Source: Micromonospora sp045209745 (GTDB lineage: Bacteria > Actinomycetota > Actinomycetes > Mycobacteriales > Micromonosporaceae). From it: a stretch of DNA of 64,000 bases. The position numbers and the translations under genes are program-made. Under the pieces are notes generated by a model. The model was not told the origin of the DNA, searched no databases, and saw nothing but the letters and a program-made list of their open reading frames with translations. Positions 1 through 7,759 of this stretch are shown here, piece after piece. Numbering within the stretch: the first letter of the stretch is position 1; each line of letters opens with the position of its first letter. The DNA lies in NCBI RefSeq assembly GCF_045209745.1, contig NZ_CP109273.1, forward strand, positions 5,580,001-5,644,000, given 5' to 3'.

Positions 1-1
1 G

Positions 2-964
2 ATCGGCGACCAGGTTCTCGACGAGCGGATCCTGGAGCAGTATGCCTCCGGCGCCACGCTGGTGCTGCAGGGTCTGCACCGGATCTGGCCGCCGCTTGTC
101 GACTTCGCCCGCGACCTGGGGCTCGCGCTCAACCAGCCGCTGCAGATCAACGCCTACCTCACCCCGGCGGGCAGCCAGGGATTCGCCACCCACTACGACA
201 CCCACGACGTGTTCGTGCTCCAGGTCGACGGCCGCAAGCACTGGCGGATCCACCCGCCGGTGCTGCCCGATCCGTTGGAGAAGCAGCCGTGGGGTGGCCG
301 CGCCGACGAGGTCGGTGCCACCGCGCAGGGCGCCGCCGCGCTGGACGTGGTGCTCGCCCCCGGCGACGCCCTCTATCTGCCCCGGGGGTGGCTGCACAGC
401 GCGCAGGCGCAGGACGCCAGCTCGTTGCACCTGACCGTCGGCATCCGTGCGCTCACCCGATATGCCCTGGTCGAGGAACTGCTCGCGCTGGCAGCCGAGG
501 ACCAGCGTCTACGGGCCACCCTGCCGTTCGGCACCGACGTCGCCGATCCGGACGCCATCGAGCCGGAGCTGACCGAGACGGTGGAGGCGCTGCGGGACTG
601 GCTGCTGCGCGCCGACCCGGGCGCGGTCGCCGCGCGGCTGCGGCAGCGTGCCTGGCCGGCGGCCCGCCCGGCGCCGATCCGACCACTCGCCCAGGCCGAC
701 GCGCTGGCCACCCTGGACGCCGACTCCCGGGTCACTTTGCGGCCCGGCCTGCGCTGGCAGTTGGTGCCGCACGATCCGGAGACGGTGGCGGTGCGGCTCT
801 TCGACCGCACCATCACCCTGCCGGTGAGCTGCGAGCCGGCCGTCCGCGCCCTGCTCACCGGCACCGTCACCCGGGTTGGTGACCTGCCCGGCCTGCCCGA
901 CGACGCCGACCGGGTCACCCTGGCCCGTCGGCTGCTCCGCGAGGCCGTACTGGTACCGGCCTGA
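2..964 (+). CDS. JmjC/cupin-domain oxygenase, 5' end cut by window edge
   Basis: The frame is open from base 2, so the true start lies outside the window. The visible part contains the double-stranded beta-helix of JmjC/cupin oxygenases: an HYD triplet (HxD iron ligands, about base 200) inside GFATHYDTHDVFVLQ, then KHWRIH, and a later GDALYLPRGWLHSAQ segment with the second His ligand. A C-terminal winged-helix-like part follows. Family members are Fe(II)/2-oxoglutarate hydroxylases, and the bacterial RoxA/YcfD type modifies a ribosomal protein. Substrate assignment here is inference; the fold is clear. It ends just before the convergent padR gene. Confidence 0.8.
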   Translation: MGDQVLDERILEQYASGATLVLQGLHRIWPPLVDFARDLGLALNQPLQINAYLTPAGSQGFATHYDTHDVFVLQVDGRKHWRIHPPVLPDPLEKQPWGGRADEVGATAQGAAALDVVLAPGDALYLPRGWLHSAQAQDASSLHLTVGIRALTRYALVEELLALAAEDQRLRATLPFGTDVADPDAIEPELTETVEALRDWLLRADPGAVAARLRQRAWPAARPAPIRPLAQADALATLDADSRVTLRPGLRWQLVPHDPETVAVRLFDRTITLPVSCEPAVRALLTGTVTRVGDLPGLPDDADRVTLARRLLREAVLVPA

Positions 965-965
965 G

Positions 966-1493
966 CTACCGCGCGAGTGTGGTCAGCATTTCTCGCAGCC
1001 AGGCGATCTCCGTGCGGCTGGTGGCGGTGGCGATGCGAAAGAGCCCTCGGCGGAAGGGGTCGTGGGGAAAGTCGTCAGCGCGCAGCGGTCGGTTGCCGTC
1101 CCAGAAGAAGCTCGCTGGCTGGGTGAGGAAATCGAGCCGGCGGTGCAGGACGGCCGCTTGAGCTGCCGGGTCGTCGAGATGTTGCAGGAAGGCCAGCAGC
1201 GTGAACCAGCGGTTCTCGTCGGTGATGAAGAGCTCGTCGGGTGTGCGGAGCTGACGCAGCAACTCCGCCTGTCCGGCCGGGCTCAGGATCAGCACGTGCC
1301 GTGGTGCCGCCACCTGGCCAGCCTGCACGTCCCGACGGAGCAGGCCCGCGCGTTCCATCCGCTTGATCGTCGGGTACAGCGTCCCGTCCGCGATCGGCCG
1401 GACGTGGCCGGTAAGCGCCGCCACCCGTTTGCGTAGCTCGTATCCGTGCAGCGGGGCGTCGGCCAGGAAGCCCAATATCGCGAACTCCAACAC
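966..1493 (-). CDS. PadR-family transcriptional regulator
   Basis: A 175-residue protein with the PadR winged helix at its N-terminus: LEFAILGFLADAPLHGYEL, then the recognition part DGTLYPTIKRMERAGLL at about residues 35-55. The C-terminal half is helical, as in the Vir-type PadR dimerisation domain (LDFLTQPASFFWDG). PadR proteins are usually repressors that release DNA on binding a small molecule. It is transcribed divergently from an alpha/beta hydrolase gene, with a near-perfect palindrome in the 60-bp gap. The simplest reading is that it represses itself and the hydrolase. The ligand is unknown. Confidence 0.9.
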   Translation of the reverse strand: MLEFAILGFLADAPLHGYELRKRVAALTGHVRPIADGTLYPTIKRMERAGLLRRDVQAGQVAAPRHVLILSPAGQAELLRQLRTPDELFITDENRWFTLLAFLQHLDDPAAQAAVLHRRLDFLTQPASFFWDGNRPLRADDFPHDPFRRGLFRIATATSRTEIAWLREMLTTLAR

Positions 1494-1518
1494 CGTGCTA
1501 ACTTACCTCGGCAACGGA

Positions 1519-1538
1519 ATACCTCGAACACGAGGTAT
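1519..1538. promoter_or_regulatory. Palindromic operator between padR and hydrolase
   Basis: A perfect inverted repeat, ATACCTCG-AACA-CGAGGTAT, with a further half-site TTACCTCG just to its left (1503-1510). It sits in the short divergent promoter region, directly upstream of the hydrolase ribosome binding site. Its position makes it the best candidate for PadR binding. Confidence 0.7.
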
Positions 1539-1555
1539 CAGTCAGGAGGTACGTG

Positions 1556-2308
1556 ATGCGTGGCGCCCAGGTCCGACCAGATGGCACGACGATCCGTTGG
1601 GTGGAACTTCCCGGCGCCGAACCCACTCGGGTCTACCTGCACGGGCTCGGCTCCTCCTCACCGGCGTACTACGCGGCGGTGGCCACCAACCCCGCCCTCG
1701 CCGGACGGCGCAGCATGCTGATGGATCTGCTCGGGCACGGCATCAGCGACCGGCCGGCCGACGCCTCGTACACACTCGAGGAGCACGCCGACCTCGCCGC
1801 TACCGCGCTCACAGCAGCCGGGGTCAGGGCCGCAGAGGTGATCGCCCACAGCATGGGCGGCGCCGTCGCCATCGTCCTGGCCGCCCGCCATCCGCACCTT
1901 GTTTCCGCACTGGTTCTCGTCGACGCCACCCTCGACCCGCAGCCTCCGGGCGTCGGCATCGGAGCCCGCTACACCGAGGAGCAGTTCGTACACGGCGACG
2001 GCCGATCCGAGACGCTCACCCAAGTCGGCGCAGCCTGGGCGGCGACGATGCGGCTCGCTGGTCCGGAGGCGCTCTACCGCACGGCGGTACACCTCGGCCG
2101 TGGCAGCACCCCCGCCATCCGTGAGCTGCTGCTCGAGCTGCCCGTGCCGCGCACCTACCTCCACCCTGCCGACAACGAACCGATCGGTGCGCGCGCCCTG
2201 ACCGACGCCGGCGTGCGGCTGGTCGCCGTGCCAGACAGCGGCCACAACATCATGCTGGACAACCCCGACGGCTTTGTCGCGGCCACCGTCGCGGCATTGC
2301 CGGCGTAG
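1556..2308 (+). CDS. Alpha/beta hydrolase
   Basis: About 250 residues with the alpha/beta-hydrolase layout: oxyanion-hole region VYLHGLGSSSPAYY near residue 25, nucleophile elbow AHSMGGA with the catalytic Ser near residue 100, and a final VPDSGHNIMLDNP carrying the catalytic His. An acidic residue in the YLHPADNEPIGA region is a plausible triad member. The ATG at 1556 is preferred over the GTG at 1553 because AGGAGG (1544-1549) lies six bases before the ATG. The substrate cannot be told. The divergent padR gene and shared palindrome suggest induction by a small molecule. Confidence 0.88.
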   Translation: MRGAQVRPDGTTIRWVELPGAEPTRVYLHGLGSSSPAYYAAVATNPALAGRRSMLMDLLGHGISDRPADASYTLEEHADLAATALTAAGVRAAEVIAHSMGGAVAIVLAARHPHLVSALVLVDATLDPQPPGVGIGARYTEEQFVHGDGRSETLTQVGAAWAATMRLAGPEALYRTAVHLGRGSTPAIRELLLELPVPRTYLHPADNEPIGARALTDAGVRLVAVPDSGHNIMLDNPDGFVAATVAALPA

Positions 2309-2400
2309 CGCACGCTCCGGATCCCCGATCACGGTCGGGCTTGCATCGTCGGCGGGGTGGCTGACCGACCACCTGACCGGCTCTTGTACCGCTCAGGTGA

Positions 2401-3063
2401 TCAGCGGCCGAGGACCAGCAGCAGCACGGTGGTCAGCAGACCGGCACCGATCACCACGGTGATCGGGCGGGGCCCGAGCACCGCGTGTCGGCGGTCGGCC
2501 AGCACCCGGGCCGGCACCAGACCGACCAGCGGCCCGAGCAGCGTCACCACCAGCGCCAGCACCGGTAGTCCGACCGCCAGGTCGCCGCCGTACCCGACGC
2601 CGAGCGCGCGGGCACCGGCGCCCAGCGCGTACGCCAGCACACCGCCGGCCACCCCGCAGAGCGCCAGCAGCGGGTTGACCGAGCCCGGCAACTCGCCCGG
2701 CTGCCCGGCCCGGTCGAGCAGGTCCCGGGCCCTGGCGAGCAGCAGCACCGGGTCGGTGGCCCCGCTGCCGTTCGCCGGGGCGGGTGGGCCGCCGAGCCGG
2801 CGGGCGCCGAGGCGCGTGCGCACCTGCTGCCACAGGTGGGCCACCTCCGCATCGACCCGTTCCTGCTGCTCACGGGCGGCGACGAGCTCCTCCTCGGCGC
2901 TCTGGAGCTGCTCGGCCGCGTCGGCGACCGCCCGCTCGGCGGCAGCGCACTGCCGCTCGTGCCAGGTGTGCGCCTCAGCATGCTGCTCCCGCACCCGGGC
3001 GGTCAACTCGGCCAGCCGCCGCAGCTGCGCCGCGTACGACTCGCTGGTCACCGGTTCATTCAT
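2401..3063 (-). CDS. Coiled-coil membrane protein of the FtsK-like operon
   Basis: 220 residues. Residues about 10-90 are charged and rich in Ala, Glu, Gln and Arg (AELTARVREQHAEAHTWHE and on), typical of a long coiled coil. The C-terminal half has three hydrophobic segments (LLALCGVAGGVLAYALGAG, LAVGLPVLALVVTLLGPLV, ITVVIGAGLLTTVLLLVLG). The start ATG overlaps the stop of the FtsK-like gene (ATGA, 3060-3063), so translation is coupled. A longer reading upstream in this frame is antisense overlap, not gene. I recognise no family. Its place as last gene of the operon suggests a membrane anchor or pore partner of the ATPase (inference). Confidence 0.8.
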   Translation of the reverse strand: MNEPVTSESYAAQLRRLAELTARVREQHAEAHTWHERQCAAAERAVADAAEQLQSAEEELVAAREQQERVDAEVAHLWQQVRTRLGARRLGGPPAPANGSGATDPVLLLARARDLLDRAGQPGELPGSVNPLLALCGVAGGVLAYALGAGARALGVGYGGDLAVGLPVLALVVTLLGPLVGLVPARVLADRRHAVLGPRPITVVIGAGLLTTVLLLVLGR

Positions 3064-5735
3064 CGCGACGGTCCATACGGGATGATCACCTGTCCGGTGC
3101 GGTGGACTGCCCGGTCGAAGAAGAGTCCCCGCCACGGGCGGGGATACCAGTCCGGGCCGCCGGTGCCCGGGTAGAGCGAGGCGCCCAACTCGCCGCCATG
3201 CGCGTCCAGGGCCACCCAGGCGCCGATCTGGTCGGTGCGGGCGGCCGGCCCACCCAGGTCGGCGCGCATCCGAGCCACTCCCCGCCACCAGGCCAGCACG
3301 TGCGTCCGCCGTTCCGGCCCGTCGTGCAGGATCCGGCGCAGCTGCTCCAGACCGGTACGTCGGCCCGCGCGGGCGGCCAGCGCGCCGGCTGCCGCGTCGA
3401 CCGCGAACAGCAGCAGGTAGTGCGGGGTCCCCGGCCCGGTCAGCCCGTCGGCCGTCTCGGCCATCAGCTCGCCCACGGTCTCCTCGTCGTACCAGGCGGC
3501 GTCGTCGGCCAGGTCGTCGTAGAGGGCGCGGGCCATCGGGTCGGCGTCCGGGTCGAGGCAGGCGATGGAGAACCTCGCGGTGCCCGGCGGGTGCTGGCGT
3601 GCCAGCGACCGGGCCGCCGCGTCCAGCACCGCGCACGCCTCGTCCACCCGCGTGCCGAGCACCGCGAGGTTGCGCCCCGGGGCACGCGGCAGCCGCAGCG
3701 CCGCCGATCGGGACTGCACGTCGATGATCTCGCCGAGCAGGGCCACCGGGTTACGCGGCACGGTCCCGTCCGAGGGCACGGCGAGCGCCCGGAAATCCGG
3801 GGCGTCGGCCAACCGGGGGATCGCGTCGCCGTCGAAGAGCCGGGCCGGTGCCGCGTCGGCCGGGCGCATCCGCCACAGCCGGTGCTGCAACCCGCTCCAC
3901 GTCTCCCAGTCGCTGGCCGACGGGATCCGGGCCACCTCGTTGCCCTCCACCATGCCCGACTCGGCGTTGACCACCGCGTGCCAGCGGGGCAGCGACTGCG
4001 CCGCGTCGTTGCGCTCGGCGAGGATCCGTAGCGCCTTGGGCAGCGCGATGCGCAGGGTGAACTGGGCGACCAGCGCGGGGCGGCCCCACAGCGCCTCGAT
4101 GCCCCGCACGTCCTGGGAGGCGAGCACCAGGTGGATGCCCTGGGACCGGCCGCGCCGGGCCAGATCCTCCAGCAGGTCGGCCGCCTCCCGGGCGACCACG
4201 TCCCGACCGGCCAGCAGCATCTGGAACTCGTCGACCACCGCGACGATCCGTGGCCAGTGCCCGGTCGGGTCGACCGCCCGCAGCTCGGCCAGCTTGGTCA
4301 CCTCGTGCTTCTTGGCCGCGTCGGCGCGTCGGCGCAGCTCCTCGGCGAGGAAGCGCAGCAGCGCCAGCCCGAACTCGCGGTCGGTGTTGACGTTGATGCC
4401 GACCAGACGCATGTGCGGCAGCCAGCTCGGGTCACGCCGGCCCTGCGCGAACCGCGCGAAGGACACGCCCTCCTTGAAATCCAGCAGGTAGAACTCCAGC
4501 TCGGCGGGGGAGTAGCGGGCCGCCAGCGCGCCGATCCAGGCGAAGATCAGGTTGGTCTTGCCGGTGCCGGACGGCCCGCCGATCAGCGCGTGCGGTGGAT
4601 AGTCGCCCAGCGTCAGCCGCACCGGCCGGCCCTGCGGGCCCTCACCGATCGGCGCGGTCAGCCCGTCGGCGGAATCCTCCCGCCACATCAGCTCCGGCGG
4701 GGGCAGCAGGTCGGCGAACGGGGTCGGCGGTGGGCCCGCGTTCACCCGGGCGGCGATCTCCCGGCAGGTCTCGGTGACCAGCGTCGCCGGTGGCGACGGG
4801 TCCAGCCGGACCGCCAGCCCGGCCGACCCGCCGATCCGCGCGCCGGACGCCCCGGCCACCACCCGGGTGACCGTCGGATCCTGCGGCAACGGCAGACCGT
4901 GGACCACCAGGTGCACCCCGCAGGCCGCGCCGGCCCGCGCCACCCGTTCCAGCTGCCCGCGTTCGTGCCGGTTCAGCTCGTCACCACCGAGCAGCACCGC
5001 CACCCGCCACGGCTCGGGTCGTCGGCCGGTCGCCGTCGCCAGTTCACGCAGCGAGGCGTACTCGCCGGCGAGCACCGTCTCGTTGATCCGGCGGATCTGC
5101 TCCACCAGGTCGTCCAAGAGCGGACCCAGCCCACCGGGGCCAACGAAGGTGAGCAGCCCCGCCGTGCCCAGCGGGGCGAACCCGGCCAGGCCGCCGCCGA
5201 GCTGATCCGGGTCGTACCCGATCAGCCGTACCGCCCCCGGGTCGGCGCGGCCGACGGCGCGCAGCAGCAACGCGGACACCACCGCGTCGCAGCCGGCGCG
5301 ATCGTCCCCGGCGAGATGTACGTGCCCGGCGTCGAGCAGCGGCACCAGCGCGGGTACCGGGTCGACGCCGTCGATCCGGACCGTGCCGACCCGCAGCGCG
5401 CCGGGCGACTCCGCCCGGCGGGCGGGCGTCGGTGCCCAGCCCGCCCAGTCGGCCCCGGCGCAACCCGGCGCCTCCTGACGGGCGGCGTCGGCGGCCCGCC
5501 GGGCCAGCTCGGCGATCCGGGCGGAGTAGCGGGCGTCGATGTCGGCGACGCGGCGGTCCCGCTGGGCGCCCACCCGCTCCGGCACGGCGGACGCCGCCCG
5601 CTGGACCCGGGCCAGCCGTTCCCGCCCGGCGGTCAGTTCGGCCTGGGCGGCGGACAAGCGGGTACGGGTGACGCCCAACGCCTCGGCGAGGGCGTCCCGG
5701 ATCCGGCCGGCCAGCTGACCGCGCCGGTCAGCCAT
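3060..5735 (-). CDS. FtsK/SpoIIIE-type ATPase with three tandem ATPase-like domains
   Basis: 891 residues. Residues 1-90 form a charged coiled coil. Residues about 110-330 resemble an ATPase domain that has lost Walker A (HLAGDDRAGCDAV in its place). Residues about 350-640 are a canonical FtsK/SpoIIIE domain: Walker A GGPSGTGKT at 386-394, Walker B IVAVVDEF with D502/E503, and RGRSQGIHLVLASQ. Residues about 655-891 look like a third degenerate domain (GRNLAVLGTRVDEACAVL). Three tandem FtsK-type domains are the layout of EccC, the type VII secretion ATPase, but no membrane segment is visible. Start ATG 5735 (MADRRGQ) overlaps the upstream stop by 8 bases. DNA or protein translocation cannot be decided from sequence. 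Confidence 0.87.
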   Translation of the reverse strand: MADRRGQLAGRIRDALAEALGVTRTRLSAAQAELTAGRERLARVQRAASAVPERVGAQRDRRVADIDARYSARIAELARRAADAARQEAPGCAGADWAGWAPTPARRAESPGALRVGTVRIDGVDPVPALVPLLDAGHVHLAGDDRAGCDAVVSALLLRAVGRADPGAVRLIGYDPDQLGGGLAGFAPLGTAGLLTFVGPGGLGPLLDDLVEQIRRINETVLAGEYASLRELATATGRRPEPWRVAVLLGGDELNRHERGQLERVARAGAACGVHLVVHGLPLPQDPTVTRVVAGASGARIGGSAGLAVRLDPSPPATLVTETCREIAARVNAGPPPTPFADLLPPPELMWREDSADGLTAPIGEGPQGRPVRLTLGDYPPHALIGGPSGTGKTNLIFAWIGALAARYSPAELEFYLLDFKEGVSFARFAQGRRDPSWLPHMRLVGINVNTDREFGLALLRFLAEELRRRADAAKKHEVTKLAELRAVDPTGHWPRIVAVVDEFQMLLAGRDVVAREAADLLEDLARRGRSQGIHLVLASQDVRGIEALWGRPALVAQFTLRIALPKALRILAERNDAAQSLPRWHAVVNAESGMVEGNEVARIPSASDWETWSGLQHRLWRMRPADAAPARLFDGDAIPRLADAPDFRALAVPSDGTVPRNPVALLGEIIDVQSRSAALRLPRAPGRNLAVLGTRVDEACAVLDAAARSLARQHPPGTARFSIACLDPDADPMARALYDDLADDAAWYDEETVGELMAETADGLTGPGTPHYLLLFAVDAAAGALAARAGRRTGLEQLRRILHDGPERRTHVLAWWRGVARMRADLGGPAARTDQIGAWVALDAHGGELGASLYPGTGGPDWYPRPWRGLFFDRAVHRTGQVIIPYGPSR

Positions 5736-6807
5736 CGGAGCCCCGACGAGTCGGCGCGTCCCGCCAGGGGCTGCCCGAACGCGGCGGCAGCCCGCCGGAG
5801 CGCTGCCCACCGGCGTCCCCCGGCCGCTGAACCGCACCGCCGGGTCGTGGACCCATGCCGGTCGCCCGGCCCGCGTCCGCCGGCTGGCCCGCTCGCGCCG
5901 GTTGCCCCGCTCCTGTCGGTTGCCCTGCGCCCGTCGCTCGGCCCCCGCCCGTCGGTTGTCCGGCCCCGCCCGAGGGCAGGTCCCGGCCGAGCCGGGCGAG
6001 CAGCAGCCCGGTCGCGACGCCGGCTGTCACCGCGGAGTCGGCGGCGTGCGGCGGCTCCCCGGAGGCGCGCGGCGGCGGCATCCGGCACACCCGGGTCAGC
6101 AGCGTCTCCAGCACCGGCGGCGGCAGCCCGGGAAGCAGGTCACGGACGCGCCCGCCCAACTCCCCGCGCAGCCGGCCGAGGTCGGTGGCGCGGGGAGGAT
6201 GCCCCAGCAGCTCACCGGCCAGCTCGCGCAGCAGCGGTGGCGCCAGCGCCGCCATGCCCAGCCCCACGTCGGCCGGGGCGCGGCGCAGTTCGGTACGCAG
6301 TCGGTCCCGGTCCCCGGCGCGCACCCCGTGCACGACGCGGCGCAGCAGCTCCTGGGAGTCGTCCAACCGCTCGTCGGGTTTGTCGCCGCCGCCGCCGTCG
6401 CGCCCGCCGGTCAGCTCCGCCACCCGCACCGACCACCAGCGGCGCAGCCGGACCTGCTCGGCCGACTCCGGTGCCACGGCCCTCGGCGCGGCCGACGGCG
6501 GTGTGTCGTGCCGGGGTTCACGCGGTTGCGGGCGGGGCGCCGCAGCGCCGTCCGCGGCGAGCCCGATCGCCGCCAGGTACGCCGACAGTTGTTCCTGCGC
6601 CACCCGCAGCGCGTAGCCGGCGCTCTCGGCGTGCTCGGTGGCGGCGGACAACTCGGGCACCCCCATCGGGTTGGCCGACTCCTGCCGTACCCAGCGCAGT
6701 CGCTCCGCGGCCAGGCCGAACTTCTCCAGCGCCTGCCCGAGCAGGGCCACCGGGAACTCCTCGGTGGCGGCACGGACCTGCCCGCCGACGTCCTCGATGA
6801 TGGACAT
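5728..6807 (-). CDS. Hypothetical helical protein with Gly/Pro/Thr-rich repeat tail
   Basis: 359 residues, family not recognised. The N-terminal 85 residues are helical and amphipathic, somewhat like WXG-type helical hairpins but without a WXG turn. A Pro/Arg-rich linker follows, then a helical middle domain (about 120-255), and a low-complexity tail built from repeated GAGQPTGAGQPARAGQP-like units. It lies six bases after the small helical gene and overlaps the FtsK-like gene by 8 bases, so all four genes should be one transcript. A role as partner or substrate of the ATPase is inference from context only. Confidence 0.75.
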   Translation of the reverse strand: MSIIEDVGGQVRAATEEFPVALLGQALEKFGLAAERLRWVRQESANPMGVPELSAATEHAESAGYALRVAQEQLSAYLAAIGLAADGAAAPRPQPREPRHDTPPSAAPRAVAPESAEQVRLRRWWSVRVAELTGGRDGGGGDKPDERLDDSQELLRRVVHGVRAGDRDRLRTELRRAPADVGLGMAALAPPLLRELAGELLGHPPRATDLGRLRGELGGRVRDLLPGLPPPVLETLLTRVCRMPPPRASGEPPHAADSAVTAGVATGLLLARLGRDLPSGGAGQPTGGGRATGAGQPTGAGQPARAGQPADAGRATGMGPRPGGAVQRPGDAGGQRSGGLPPRSGSPWRDAPTRRGSDG

Positions 6808-6813
6808 GGCGGC

Positions 6814-7074
6814 CTACAGGGTGGCGACGTAGAGCTGCGCCTGCTCCACCGCGACAAGTGTCGCGGCGAGACACTCCTCCAGCTCCTGGCTGGCCTGGGT
6901 CAGCGACGCCTGGGCCGCCTCCACCGTCTCGTGCCCGCTGCCCTCCAGCGCGCCGGCCAGGGTCTGCTGCGCCTCGGCCAGTTTCTCGCCGGCCGCCTGC
7001 ACGGCTGTCTGCCCGTCCCCGATCTGTTGGAGGGCGACATCGATGGCAGCCTTCAGCTCGGCGACGCTCGCCAC
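6814..7074 (-). CDS. Small helical protein, first gene of the FtsK-like operon
   Basis: 86 residues from a GTG start. AGGAGG (complement at 7082-7087) sits seven bases upstream, which decides this start over a longer reading beginning at 7107. The protein is almost wholly helical, Ala/Gln/Glu-rich, with regular heptad-like spacing (AAGEKLAEAQQTLAGAL, SLTQASQELEECLAATLVAVE). Size and composition resemble WXG100 proteins of type VII systems, but the W-x-G turn is absent. It heads an operon that also encodes an EccC-like ATPase. Proposed role: small secreted or structural partner of that ATPase (inference). Confidence 0.75.
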   Translation of the reverse strand: MASVAELKAAIDVALQQIGDGQTAVQAAGEKLAEAQQTLAGALEGSGHETVEAAQASLTQASQELEECLAATLVAVEQAQLYVATL

Positions 7075-7226
7075 GGCGGAACCTCCTGGGGGCGGGGAGA
7101 TCTCCATTAGAGCCTATCGGCGGTCACGAAAGAACATCCGCCCTGTCGGTGTTCCTGTCCGCCTGTCCGGTAAACCCCCGGAAGTGCCGGGAGTCCGTTC
7201 TGTGGGAGTCCCAGTGCGAGAACTTC

Positions 7227-7619
7227 TCAGTTGTTGGTGGGGGTCTCGCGGAGCCAGCGCGGACCGTACACCTCCGCGCCCAGCGCGGTGACGCGGCCCC
7301 GCAACTCCCGGTCGGCGGTGACCACCAGCCGGCGGCGACGCGGCGCCCCCTCCACCAGCTCGACCACCGTGTCGTCGCCGGAACCCGCGGCGGAGACCAC
7401 CCGGACGCCCTCGGTGCCCGGCACGTCCCGCGCGGCCCCCTCGACCACCAGCACCACTTCCACCGGGGCAGGCAGTCGCGCGGGCAGCCCGACGGTCGCC
7501 ACCGGCGCCAGGGAGTCGCGCAACCGGGCTGCGGCGCCGGCGCGGTCACGCCACCACCCGTTCGGGCGAGAGCCCACCACGTTGGCGCCATCCACGATCA
7601 GCAGCGGGGTGTCATCCAT
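7227..7619 (-). CDS. NYN/PIN-like domain protein
   Basis: 130 residues. The beginning, LLIVDGANVVGSRPNGWW, has the conserved Asp and Asn of NYN/PIN-type (YacP-like) nuclease folds. Further acidic residues fit the metal site (AAGSGDDTVVELVE), and VVTADRELRGRV matches the usual last motif. Such proteins are often labelled NTP pyrophosphohydrolases in actinobacteria, but the motif order fits an RNase-like PIN fold better. Catalysis is not shown. It is divergent from the Clp ATPase gene and ends about 150 bp from the FtsK-like operon promoter. Confidence 0.75.
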   Translation of the reverse strand: MDDTPLLIVDGANVVGSRPNGWWRDRAGAAARLRDSLAPVATVGLPARLPAPVEVVLVVEGAARDVPGTEGVRVVSAAGSGDDTVVELVEGAPRRRRLVVTADRELRGRVTALGAEVYGPRWLRETPTNN

Positions 7620-7759
7620 TCCGCCAGCCTGCCACCAACGGGCGGCCCTGGCCCGATGCCACTCCCGGGCTGCCGGTGCTCCGCCATCCGCGGCGTTTGT
7701 CGGCCCGCGCGTCGGGTAGCCCCTGCCGACCGTGCCGCGCCCTACTGCGGAGGAGAGAC

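Noticed and set aside
2401..3636. A longer version of the coiled-coil membrane protein (411 residues)
   Set aside because: The upstream half lies inside the FtsK-like gene in another frame; the ATGA overlap at 3060-3063 marks the real start.
4131..6800. An 889-residue plus-strand open frame
   Set aside because: Antisense to the FtsK-like operon; low-complexity Arg/Pro/Ala sequence.
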